Below the pieces are notes generated by a model, which did no database searches, had not been told where the DNA came from, and was given only the letters and a program-made list of their open reading frames with translations. A stretch of 7,626 nt of DNA, from NCBI GenBank assembly GCA_002455755.1, contig DKLL01000049.1, forward strand, positions 35,081-42,706. The letters run 5' to 3'. The DNA comes from Acinetobacter sp. UBA6641. Its GTDB lineage: Bacteria > Pseudomonadota > Gammaproteobacteria > Pseudomonadales > Moraxellaceae. Position 1 is the first letter of the stretch. Each line of letters starts with the position of its first letter. Of the stretch, positions 1 through 6,242 are shown piece by piece. The translations under genes were made by a program, and so were the position numbers.

Positions 1-165
1 TGTTGGCGTCAGCGCTTCTTGGAACAACGTGACCAGGTACTGCAACTCGGCTTCGATGAGCGCTTTATCCGCATGTGGGATTTTTATCTGTGTTATTGCG
101 AAGGTGGCTTCCGCGAAGGCGTGATCAGTGATGTACATCTGCTGTTCGAAGCCAGTGCCTACTAA
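1..165 (+). CDS. Cfa-family fatty-acyl-phospholipid methyltransferase, C-terminal fragment (gene cut by window start)
   Basis: Reading from base 1, the last 54 codons of a gene end at a TAA at 163-165. The peptide contains FDERFIRMWDFYLCYCEGGF, the pattern that closes cyclopropane-fatty-acyl-phospholipid synthase family proteins (E. coli Cfa has a related 'YDERFYRMW..YL..C.G.F' tail), followed by REGVISDVHLLFEAS. Family members are cytoplasmic, membrane-associated, SAM-dependent enzymes that transfer a methylene or methyl group to the double bond of an acyl chain in a phospholipid. The SAM-binding motifs lie outside the window, so activity cannot be judged here. The next gene starts 25 bases downstream behind a strong ribosome site, indicating one transcript. 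The family assignment is fairly sure; whether it makes cyclopropane rings or another methylated lipid is not. Confidence 0.85.
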   Translation, partial: CWRQRFLEQRDQVLQLGFDERFIRMWDFYLCYCEGGFREGVISDVHLLFEASAY

Positions 166-178
166 GCCAAGATAAAAC

Positions 179-185
179 AGGAGGG
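179..185 (+). promoter_or_regulatory. Strong Shine-Dalgarno site for the DUF1295 gene
   Basis: AGGAGGG lies 5 bases before the ATG at 191. It fixes the start of the DUF1295 gene and predicts efficient translation even though the gene sits inside an operon. Confidence 0.85.
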
Positions 186-190
186 CTGAC

Positions 191-970
191 ATGCTGCTGA
201 ATTTACTGGTGCTGAATGTCTTCATCATGCTGTGTAGCTGGCTGCTGGTGACCTATAACCAGCGTGCCGGACTGGTCGATGTAGCGTGGAGTTTCAGTAT
301 TGCACTCAACGTCATTATCGCGGCCTGGGTCGTGGAAACGGCTCCGCTGCCGGTGCGCATGTTTCTGGGCGTGGCGAGTGGCATCTGGTTTTTACGCCTG
401 ACCTGGCATCTGCTGCGCCGTTATGCCAATGAAACTGTAGAAGATACCCGTTACGCCAATATGCGCCGGGCTATGGGCGATTACCAGCATCTCGGTTTTC
501 TGGCCTTTTTTATGTTTCAGGCCGGGCTGGTGGTGCTGTTTTCCTATCCGATGCTGGAACTGCTAAGCATGCCGGTGCAGCAGTGGAATGACTGGACCTC
601 AGTGACGCTGATTGTGGCAGGCATGATCATGTTGCTGGCGCTGATCGGTGAGAGTACCGCTGACCAGCAACTTTACCGTTTTAAGCTCGATCCGCAAAAC
701 CGGGGCAGAACCCTGGATCGGGGACTCTGGAAATACTCGCGCCATCCCAATTATTTCTTTGAATGGCTGCACTGGTTTGCCTATCCGGTCCTTGGTCTGG
801 CAGCAGGTGCCTATGGATTATGGATTTATCCGCTGCTGATGTGGCTGTTTCTGTACTACATCACCGGGATTCCCTTTAGTGAACAACAGGCGCTGGCACA
901 TCGCGGCGACAACTATAAAGACTATCAACGACGAACTTCAATGTTTATTCCGTGGCCACCCAAACAGTAG
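191..970 (+). CDS. DUF1295 family multi-pass membrane protein (steroid-reductase/ICMT-like)
   Basis: A 259-residue integral membrane protein with hydrophobic segments at roughly residues 4-22, 33-50, 55-75, 101-125, 136-153 and 195-225. The C-terminal half carries GESTADQQLYRFK (153-165) and RGLWKYSRHPNYFFEW (177-192). This R-G-L-W-x-x-S-R-H-P-N-Y-F-x-E signature is the hallmark of DUF1295 and is shared with the C-terminal cofactor-binding region of 3-oxo-5-alpha-steroid 4-dehydrogenases and isoprenylcysteine methyltransferases. A membrane reductase acting on a lipid is the usual inference, but no bacterial DUF1295 reaction can be read from sequence. It sits between two Cfa-superfamily methyltransferase genes, 25 bases after the first and 8 bases before the preferred start of the second. 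That favours a role in acyl-chain modification. Length is normal for the family and the start is fixed by its AGGAGGG site. Confidence 0.9.
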   Translation: MLLNLLVLNVFIMLCSWLLVTYNQRAGLVDVAWSFSIALNVIIAAWVVETAPLPVRMFLGVASGIWFLRLTWHLLRRYANETVEDTRYANMRRAMGDYQHLGFLAFFMFQAGLVVLFSYPMLELLSMPVQQWNDWTSVTLIVAGMIMLLALIGESTADQQLYRFKLDPQNRGRTLDRGLWKYSRHPNYFFEWLHWFAYPVLGLAAGAYGLWIYPLLMWLFLYYITGIPFSEQQALAHRGDNYKDYQRRTSMFIPWPPKQ

Positions 971-978
971 GTAAATAC

Positions 979-2028
979 ATGGACTTTATGATTCAACAAT
1001 CTTTAAAACTGATCGAAAGCGGCAAAGTTCCGGATCCGGTGATTCGCGCGGGCATTCGCAGCCTAAGCAAAAAACGTCTGGCACAGGAAGGACGCTTTGA
1101 CCCGGCACTGGCAGCCCGGCGCTATATGGATGTGCTGCATATGCTGAAAAACAGCGAGATTGCCATCGAGACCGACAAGGCCAATGAACAGCACTATGAA
1201 CTGCCCACCGCATTTTTCCAGGCAGTGCTGGGCAAGCGTCTGAAATACAGCGCTAGCCTGTTTGAACATACTCATACCACGCTGGATCAGGCGGAAGAAG
1301 CGGCACTTGCCAGCTATTGCCAGCGTGCACAGTTAAAAGATGGACAGGATATTCTGGAAATTGGCTGTGGCTGGGGATCGTTGAGTCTGTATATGGCCGA
1401 GCATTATCCCAAAGCCCGTATCACGGTGGTGTCGAATTCCTCGACCCAGCGCCTGTATATTCAGGAACAGGCGCATCTGAAAAAACTGCAGAACCTGACG
1501 GTGATCACCTGCGACGTCAATGTGCTGCAACTGGAACCCGCGTCCTTTGATCGTGTGGTTTCGGTGGAAATGTTTGAACATGTGCGCAACTACCAGAAAC
1601 TGTTTGAAAATATCAGCTGCTGGCTGAAAGCGGATGGTCTGCTCTGGTGCCATATTTTCTGTCACCGTTTCCTGCATTATCCGTTTGAAGTGAAAAATGA
1701 ATTCGACTGGATGTCGAGATATTTCTTTAGTGGCGGACTGATGCCGGCAGCGTCGACCTTTCTACATTTCCAGCAGCATTTGCAATTAGAGCAGCACTGG
1801 CAATGGGCGGGTACGCAGTATGAACGTACCGCAAATGCTTGGCTAGAAAATATGGATGCTAAACAGGCCGAGCTAAAGCCCTTGTTTGAAAAAACTTATG
1901 GCGCGGATGCCGCCATCTGGTGGCAGCGCTGGCGAATTTTCTTTATGGCCTGTGCCGAGCTGTTCGGTTATGAGCATGGACGAGAGTGGGTGATCGGTCA
2001 CTTTCTGTTTAAAAAGAAAACCGTATAA
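979..2028 (+). CDS. SAM-dependent methyltransferase, Cfa superfamily, coclaurine N-methyltransferase-like
   Basis: A 349-residue cytoplasmic methyltransferase. The class I SAM-binding glycine motif is LEIGCGWGS (126-134). The acidic loop is VVSVEMFEHV (193-202). A CHRFLHYPFE segment and a DWMSRYFFSGGLMPA segment follow. These match the arrangement in plant coclaurine/pavine N-methyltransferases and their bacterial relatives inside the Cfa superfamily, rather than ordinary E. coli-type Cfa. The helical N-terminus (VPDPVIRAGIRSL) also fits that branch. Substrate is unknown: an alkaloid is unlikely, and an acyl chain or a lipid amine is possible. I prefer ATG 979 because TAGGT lies just before it and it begins 8 bases after the DUF1295 stop. 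A GTG at 952 would add nine residues and overlap DUF1295 but has no ribosome site. A second ATG at 988 is also possible. It appears intact and co-transcribed with its neighbours. Confidence 0.87.
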   Translation: MDFMIQQSLKLIESGKVPDPVIRAGIRSLSKKRLAQEGRFDPALAARRYMDVLHMLKNSEIAIETDKANEQHYELPTAFFQAVLGKRLKYSASLFEHTHTTLDQAEEAALASYCQRAQLKDGQDILEIGCGWGSLSLYMAEHYPKARITVVSNSSTQRLYIQEQAHLKKLQNLTVITCDVNVLQLEPASFDRVVSVEMFEHVRNYQKLFENISCWLKADGLLWCHIFCHRFLHYPFEVKNEFDWMSRYFFSGGLMPAASTFLHFQQHLQLEQHWQWAGTQYERTANAWLENMDAKQAELKPLFEKTYGADAAIWWQRWRIFFMACAELFGYEHGREWVIGHFLFKKKTV

Positions 2029-2067
2029 TTGAATGGCGAATCGGATGGGCCAGCGGGGAATGCACCA

Positions 2068-3390
2068 ATGTTAAAGCTGTTCAGGGACAAACACGATCAT
2101 CCTCTGGGTGAGGTGTTTAACCGCTATTACTGGCTGCAAATCGGATTCATTGCCCTGTCTGTGGTGATCGGGATTGGCTGTAGTGCTTGGGTAATCAAGG
2201 GTTCCCTGCTCAGAACTGCGCTAGAACAGGAAATGTCACACTACTGGCAGCGGCTGGAACGTAATCCGGCTGCTGAACTGCCCGACACCAAAAACCTGTA
2301 TGGTTACCGCTGGAGCGATGTGCCGCCAGTCCAATTTCGTCACATGCAGCTTGAGCAAGGGGTGAACCGGCATTTTGTCGATGGCAAGGAGCGCATGACC
2401 GTGTATGGTGAAAAAGACGGACAGCATGTGCTGCTGGTGTTTGGCGAAAGCAACGTCAACAAGCTGGTCTGGCTGTTTGGTCTGGCACCGCTGATGGTCA
2501 GCCTGTTCGTACTGTATAGCGTATTGTGGTGGTGGAACCGTCGGGCCCGGCGCTATTTTTCCCCGATTACCCGTCTGGCCAATGCGCTGGAGCATATTGA
2601 CTGGGAACATCAGAAAAATCAGGCTTCGCCTTTTCAGGACATCCGCACCGACTCCAATCTGGAAGCTGAATACCTCAAGCAGGCGCTGGAAAAATATCAT
2701 CAGGTATTAAGCGAATTTATTCAGCGTGAGCGTGAATTTACCGGAGATGTCAGCCATGAGCTGCGCACGCCACTGACCATTTTAAAAGGCAATGTGCAGC
2801 TGTGTCAGGCACGCTATGGCGACAACAAGTCCTTTACCCGCCTGCATAACACCATTGAAGACATGCAGCTGCTGGTTGATACCTTGCTGGCCATTGCCCG
2901 CAATACCACCAACACTTTAACTGCTGAACCGACTATGCTTTCAGAATGTCTGGACAATCTGGTGCAGGATCTGGAGAGTGTCAGTCATAACAAAGGCATG
3001 CAGATTGACCTGCAAAAAGACCTCGATGAACAGCCGCGTAAACTTTATCCATCCATGACCAAAATGGTGTTTGGCAATATTCTGCGCAATGCGCTGAACT
3101 ATTCACAGGGCACAGAAATTGATGTGATTCTGGAAAAAAATAAAGTGCTGATTGCTGACAATGGGGTCGGCATGCCTTTACCTAACAATTCTAAGGTTCA
3201 GGAACTGTCTGGCCAGCAGCTACAACTGGAAATCAAAGGGCATGGCATTGGATTGCAATTGGTGCAAAAGCTATGCAAACAGCTAGGTTGGCGTGTGGAG
3301 CTGTTTGACAGGCAATATTATCTTGGCACTCATCAGAATGTTGATCTGGCAATGACCACTGGACTGATTGTCGTTGTGTACCTAAATTAG
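2068..3390 (+). CDS. Sensor histidine kinase (HisKA + HATPase), probable partner of the convergent response regulator
   Basis: A 440-residue inner-membrane kinase. Transmembrane helix 1 is at about 22-43, a roughly 90-residue periplasmic sensor region follows, and helix 2 is at about 133-155. A short HAMP-like linker (FSPITRLANALEHID, 164-178) leads to the HisKA domain with FTGDVSHELRTPL, placing the phospho-accepting His at 230. The ATPase domain has the N box NILRNALNYS (337-346), G1 DNGVGM (364-369) and G2 GHGIGLQLV (391-399), so all catalytic boxes are present. The sensor region matches nothing I recognise. I prefer ATG 2068, which has GGGGA eight bases before it, over the TTG at 2029 that directly follows the upstream stop. 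It is the last gene of the lipid operon, 39 bases after the methyltransferase, so kinase level should follow pathway expression. Its stop overlaps that of the opposing regulator gene by 4 bases. Confidence 0.93.
   Translation: MLKLFRDKHDHPLGEVFNRYYWLQIGFIALSVVIGIGCSAWVIKGSLLRTALEQEMSHYWQRLERNPAAELPDTKNLYGYRWSDVPPVQFRHMQLEQGVNRHFVDGKERMTVYGEKDGQHVLLVFGESNVNKLVWLFGLAPLMVSLFVLYSVLWWWNRRARRYFSPITRLANALEHIDWEHQKNQASPFQDIRTDSNLEAEYLKQALEKYHQVLSEFIQREREFTGDVSHELRTPLTILKGNVQLCQARYGDNKSFTRLHNTIEDMQLLVDTLLAIARNTTNTLTAEPTMLSECLDNLVQDLESVSHNKGMQIDLQKDLDEQPRKLYPSMTKMVFGNILRNALNYSQGTEIDVILEKNKVLIADNGVGMPLPNNSKVQELSGQQLQLEIKGHGIGLQLVQKLCKQLGWRVELFDRQYYLGTHQNVDLAMTTGLIVVVYLN
3387..3390. other. Tail-to-tail 4-base overlap of kinase and regulator stop codons
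   Basis: TTAG contains the + strand TAG (3388-3390) that ends the kinase and, read on the - strand, the TAA (3387-3389) that ends the regulator. I see no GC-rich hairpin with a U tract on either side, so transcripts from the two operons probably run into each other's coding regions. Confidence 0.9.
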
Positions 3391-4079
3391 GCTTCATCTT
3401 CGAAAGCAATCTTTAAACCAATCCCGGATATGGTGTGAATCAGCTTTTGTTCAAAGGGTTTATCGACCATTTTGCGTAAATTATAGATATGACTGCGCAG
3501 AGCATCACTTTCTGGCTCTTCGTCACCCCAAAGCTCCATCATAATTTCCTGTTTGGTCAGTACTTTAGGAGAATGACGCATCAGTAGCTTCAAAAGTTTA
3601 AACTGAATTGGAGGCAATTCAATGTTCTGCCCAGCTCGAGTTAGCTGCTGTGTTGCGGGGTCCAAAATTAGGTCATGAATTTGCAGACGACTGCTGGATA
3701 CTTCACCCTGGGAGCGTTTGACCAGGGCCTTGACCCGAACCACCAGCTCGTTAAAGTCAAAGGGCTTGACCAGATAATCATCCGTGCCGGAATTGAAGCC
3801 TTTGAGTTTATCATCCAAGGTATCCCGAGCGGTAAGCATCAAGACAGGTAAGTCCAACCCCTCTTCATTGCGTAACCACTCGCACAATTCATAACCAGAA
3901 CCATCAGGCAAATTAATGTCTAGTAGCAAGATATGGTAGCGTTGCTGTTTCAGTAATTGTCTAGCAGCACTCAGATTGCGGGCATGATCGACCACAAAGC
4001 CATGTTCTTCCAGAAACTCGCATAGGGTAGAGGCCAGTTCATAATGGTCTTCAATCATCAGGATAAAATGTTTCGACAT
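3387..4079 (-). CDS. OmpR/PhoB-family response regulator
   Basis: A 230-residue cytoplasmic regulator. The receiver domain (about 1-120) has the acidic pair E10-D11, the phospho-acceptor D54 in LLLDINLPDGSGYE, T83 in MLTARD and K105 in YLVKPFDFNEL, so all key residues are present. A winged-helix DNA-binding domain occupies about 130-226, with LPPIQFKLLKLLMRH, LTKQEIMMELWG, the recognition helix around SDALRSHIYNLRKMVD and the wing IHTISGIGLKI. It should be phosphorylated by a kinase; the kinase gene ending on the opposite strand is the obvious candidate. The start lies 11 bases after the chalcone-isomerase-like gene with no clear ribosome site, suggesting translational coupling. The next internal ATG (codon 8) would cut into the first receiver strand. 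As third gene of the lipoprotein operon it may regulate its own transcript. Confidence 0.95.
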   Translation of the reverse strand: MSKHFILMIEDHYELASTLCEFLEEHGFVVDHARNLSAARQLLKQQRYHILLLDINLPDGSGYELCEWLRNEEGLDLPVLMLTARDTLDDKLKGFNSGTDDYLVKPFDFNELVVRVKALVKRSQGEVSSSRLQIHDLILDPATQQLTRAGQNIELPPIQFKLLKLLMRHSPKVLTKQEIMMELWGDEEPESDALRSHIYNLRKMVDKPFEQKLIHTISGIGLKIAFEDEA

Positions 4080-4090
4080 AGCGGCAGATA

Positions 4091-4591
4091 CTAATTTAAT
4101 AATTGCTGTTTTAATTTAGCACTAAATGGCTGGGGACCCAGCCATATATTAAAATATTGTTGTGCCAGAGGATGTTTAAGCTGCCCTAAACCTTGCTGGT
4201 TCAAGGATAAGCTCAGGGTCTGTGTAGCATGGTTGTATTTTAAACGGTACAGGTCGCCTGATTTGACCGGACGATACAAATCGGTGATTGGGTTGAATAG
4301 AGCATGTATTTTTGCGTCTTTAACATTACGTTTCAGTAAATGTGTGGCCGCACGCTTAAATGCCCATTCCGGAATATTCTGTGTATAGGAAAAGTCCATC
4401 TGTATATTTTGTTTTTCCCAGGACTGGCTACAGTTTTGTGCAAAATAACTGGCCATACCGACCTGTTTTTTACCCACCATCAGCGGACCATTGCCGCATT
4501 GATTCAGGCTTTGTGCCTGTGCCCATGGACAGAAGCTACATCCCATCACTAACGCCGTACTAATCGCTATTTTTTGAAAGGCAGTAGCCAT
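4091..4591 (-). CDS. Secreted chalcone-isomerase-like protein
   Basis: A 166-residue protein with a Sec signal peptide: basic K7, hydrophobic stretch about 8-20, and a likely AQA cut after residue 26. The mature part has VGMASYF, then a two-cysteine region (C32 and C54), IPEWAFKRAATHLL, DLYRLKYN, and a C-terminal YFNIWLGPQPFSAKLKQQLL. The last segment is the typical ending of the bacterial periplasmic chalcone isomerase-like family (Chalcone_3, PF16036 by memory), where 'F.IWLG..P.S..L...LL' recurs. True flavonoid isomerase activity is not implied; these bacterial proteins have no settled function and may bind fatty acids or lipids, as plant chalcone-isomerase-fold fatty-acid-binding proteins do. 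Its start overlaps the preceding lipoprotein gene by 25 bases and has its own strong ribosome site. The family is often seen near Cfa and DUF1295 genes in gammaproteobacteria (recollection, not checked here). Confidence 0.8.
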   Translation of the reverse strand: MATAFQKIAISTALVMGCSFCPWAQAQSLNQCGNGPLMVGKKQVGMASYFAQNCSQSWEKQNIQMDFSYTQNIPEWAFKRAATHLLKRNVKDAKIHALFNPITDLYRPVKSGDLYRLKYNHATQTLSLSLNQQGLGQLKHPLAQQYFNIWLGPQPFSAKLKQQLLN

Positions 4592-5142
4592 GAATAGACC
4601 CCTCCAACATAAGGCAGGGAACGGTACAGGCCATTCACAGGGTCCCAGAAATCCTGCTGGAAAATAATCTTGTTGTTGTCATTGATCTTGATTTCACTGA
4701 TACCGTAAGAGTCCATACTGCGGGTCGTGCCGAACATTTTAAAATCATACGCCATATGCCAGTGCACGTAGGCAGAGTCCTGATGATAAGAAGCGTTTAA
4801 CAGCTTGACGCTGACCTTGCTGACCCGTTTGTTCATGCCCTGAAAGTGCTCCAGCAGATTTTGACGGGATGAAAATTGCGATAGGGTATCGTTAATAAAC
4901 AGCTGGTCGGCATACAGCGATCCGGCTCTTTCCACAAATTCCGGTGTGCCCAAGGTATTAAAGGCTGAGGTAAAGCGGAGGCCGATATCCTGAGCTTTAG
5001 CCTGATCCAGCACTATCCCCTGAATATCGTTTCTGGATTGGGCGTAATCGGCTGAATAACTGGGAATACTTTTACATCCGGCTAACAACAGAAGCGGCAA
5101 AGATAAGGCTGTAGCAATTAGTGTTTTTACAAGTCTCATCAT
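4567..5142 (-). CDS. NTF2-like (SnoaL-fold) lipoprotein
   Basis: A 191-residue lipoprotein. The signal peptide MMRLVKTLIATAL...LLLLAGC ends in a lipobox LAGC with the lipidated Cys at 23. Lys at +2 rather than Asp suggests outer-membrane sorting by the Lol rule. The mature domain (about 45-185) has FTSAFNTLG, LYADQLFINDTL, LLEHFQGMNKRV, SAYVHWHMAYDF and a C-terminal FQQDFWDPVNGLYRSLP. This helix-then-sheet pattern fits the nuclear transport factor 2/SnoaL fold, which forms a cone-shaped pocket for small hydrophobic ligands. No catalytic residues can be named with certainty. It heads a three-gene operon with the chalcone-isomerase-like protein and the response regulator, suggesting it handles or senses lipid outside the inner membrane. 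Start 5142 and the adjacent ATG at 5139 differ by one Met; ribosome pairing is weak for both. Confidence 0.82.
   Translation of the reverse strand: MMRLVKTLIATALSLPLLLLAGCKSIPSYSADYAQSRNDIQGIVLDQAKAQDIGLRFTSAFNTLGTPEFVERAGSLYADQLFINDTLSQFSSRQNLLEHFQGMNKRVSKVSVKLLNASYHQDSAYVHWHMAYDFKMFGTTRSMDSYGISEIKINDNNKIIFQQDFWDPVNGLYRSLPYVGGVYSWLLPFKK
4599..4605 (-). promoter_or_regulatory. Strong Shine-Dalgarno site for the chalcone-isomerase-like gene
   Basis: On the - strand GGAGGGG stands 7 bases before the ATG at 4591. It lies within the end of the lipoprotein gene and fixes the start of the overlapping gene. Confidence 0.8.
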
Positions 5143-5164
5143 CAGTGTCCGTATGAAGTGTATG

Positions 5165-5170
5165 TTTATA
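5165..5170 (-). promoter_or_regulatory. Candidate -10 element for the lipoprotein operon
   Basis: Read on the - strand this is TATAAA, about 22 bases before the lipoprotein start. Seventeen bases upstream stands TGTTCA, a poor -35 match, so the promoter would be expected to need an activator. Assignment is by eye. Confidence 0.4.
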
Positions 5171-5186
5171 CCTTAGGCAGCACAGC

Positions 5187-5203
5187 GTGAACAGAATGTG
5201 AAA
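5187..5203 (-). promoter_or_regulatory. Direct repeat, candidate OmpR-family regulator operator
   Basis: GTGAA occurs at 5187-5191 and again at 5198-5202 on the + strand (TTCAC twice on the - strand), 11 bases apart from start to start. One-helical-turn tandem half-sites are the usual OmpR/PhoB-family arrangement. The downstream copy overlaps the weak -35 of the lipoprotein operon, the position from which such regulators activate. The regulator encoded third in this operon is the natural candidate. Two five-base matches are thin evidence. Confidence 0.35.
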
Positions 5204-5258
5204 TAGACGTTATAGATGAGTAATTGAATAGAATTTTTTCAAAACAAAGATTAAATGT

Positions 5259-6140
5259 TTAACTTTTTTCTTCGGCCATTAACCAATCAATGATATTCAT
5301 AACATCACGATTTTCGTTATTTTTTCTGACCATTGCATAAAAATTATAGTCACAATAGATAAAACCAAAAGGGGCAATGATCTTTCCATTTAACATTTCT
5401 TTTTCTACTAGAATTTGAGGTACTATGGCAATTCCTAACCCAGACACGGCAGCTTCTATCATTAAATTCAGACTATCGAAATAACGGTCATTCGCTTTTG
5501 GGGAAAAGCTTATTTGAAACTGATCAAACCATGTATGCCATGCACTTTTATTTGAGTGGGTATGAAGTAATGGATAGTTTAAAAGATCATTTACGGAATG
5601 AAGAAGATTTATTTCACGATTACAAATAGGACCCATGTTATCGGGAAATAACAGATATTTATTCAAAAAGCTGGGAAGTAGATGATGCTCACTGAGGTTA
5701 TTGATAAATATATCAACCTTCTCTTTTTCTAACAATTTTAAATCATTACATGTCATTAATTTGATATGGATATTGGGATAAATGACTTCAAGCTTTTCTA
5801 ATCGAGGAATCAGCCAATTTGCCATAAAACTATGAGAAGCGCCTATGACAACTTCTACTTCAGATGTCTTATTAGTTAACTCAAAGACGCATTGTTCTAA
5901 ACGATTAAAAAGCTCCATACAAACGAGCGATAATTCTTCGGCATCCGCCGTCAGAGAGATGGTCGAGGAATGTCGAATAAACAATTTTTTATCCAACCAT
6001 TCTTCTAACTGCTTTATTTGATGGCTAATCGCGCTATGGGTTACACATAATTCTTCGGCAGCTAAGCTGAAACTTTTATTTCTAGCCACAGCTTCGAAAG
6101 CTTTTAAAGCATTAAGAGGAGGTAATGTTCTGCGTTTCAT
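5259..6140 (-). CDS. trpI: LysR-family transcriptional regulator, TrpI/GcvA-like, divergent from trpBA
   Basis: A 293-residue LysR protein of normal length. The N-terminal winged helix (about 1-65) contains LPPLNALKAFEAVARNKSFS, AAEELCVTHSAISHQIKQLE and LFIRHSS, close in style to Pseudomonas TrpI and to GcvA. The rest is the two-lobed effector domain, with ASHSFMANWLIPRLE near 100 and a conserved AAVSGLGIAIVP near 230. It is transcribed away from trpB across a 102-base gap, the layout in which TrpI activates trpBA in response to indole-3-glycerol phosphate in Pseudomonas. That function is inferred from resemblance and position. The gene is strongly AT-rich (one sampled 60-base stretch, 5341-5400, is about 28% GC) compared with about 50% in a sampled stretch of the methyltransferase gene (1321-1380), which hints at a different origin. 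No convincing ribosome site precedes the ATG. Confidence 0.8.
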   Translation of the reverse strand: MKRRTLPPLNALKAFEAVARNKSFSLAAEELCVTHSAISHQIKQLEEWLDKKLFIRHSSTISLTADAEELSLVCMELFNRLEQCVFELTNKTSEVEVVIGASHSFMANWLIPRLEKLEVIYPNIHIKLMTCNDLKLLEKEKVDIFINNLSEHHLLPSFLNKYLLFPDNMGPICNREINLLHSVNDLLNYPLLHTHSNKSAWHTWFDQFQISFSPKANDRYFDSLNLMIEAAVSGLGIAIVPQILVEKEMLNGKIIAPFGFIYCDYNFYAMVRKNNENRDVMNIIDWLMAEEKS

Positions 6141-6242
6141 GTTGTAAAATTTTCTAACACCATAAGCTCAAAATATATCAATTATCATCAAAATGAAAAT
6201 ATTTTAAGATCGAACGAGTTTTGATAGTAAAAGAGATATGAG
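6141..6242. promoter_or_regulatory. Divergent trpI/trpB promoter and operator region
   Basis: This AT-rich gap must drive both the LysR gene and trpBA. TCAAAAT occurs twice in direct orientation (6168-6174 and 6188-6194, 20 bases apart). ATCAAAA (6187-6193) is also inverted as TTTTGAT (6219-6225). LysR proteins commonly bind such spaced, partly symmetric sites near the activated promoter. I see no strong -35/-10 pair facing trpB, which suits activator dependence. The exact operator cannot be fixed by eye in sequence this AT-rich. Confidence 0.5.

Noticed and set aside
952..978. GTG start for the second methyltransferase, overlapping the DUF1295 gene by 19 bases
   Set aside because: No ribosome site precedes it. 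ATG 979 has TAGGT at workable spacing, and the added nine residues look unlike the family N-terminus.
1333..1677. 114-codon open frame on the - strand inside the methyltransferase gene
   Set aside because: It lies across the conserved SAM-binding region of the real gene and has no recognisable features.
2029..2067. TTG start for the histidine kinase directly after the upstream stop
   Set aside because: It adds a 13-residue Gly/Asn/Pro-rich leader without a ribosome site. ATG 2068 has GGGGA eight bases upstream.
2236..2700. 154-codon open frame on the - strand inside the kinase gene
   Set aside because: Opposite an intact, clearly recognised kinase; its translation shows no domain and it has no ribosome site. 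It is a shadow frame.
4340..4563. Two overlapping + strand open frames opposite the chalcone-isomerase-like gene
   Set aside because: They are antisense to a gene with a signal peptide, strong ribosome site and family motifs; the translations look random.
5231..5262. GAATTTTTTC and TTAAATGTTTAA as a terminator after the LysR gene
   Set aside because: The stems are 3 to 5 A/T pairs without a GC-rich arm, and no proper U tract follows in the - direction. Too weak to call.
6196..6205. Perfect palindrome AAAATATTTT in the trpI-trpB gap
   Set aside because: It is made only of A and T in a very AT-rich gap, so chance is likely; it was not called as the operator.
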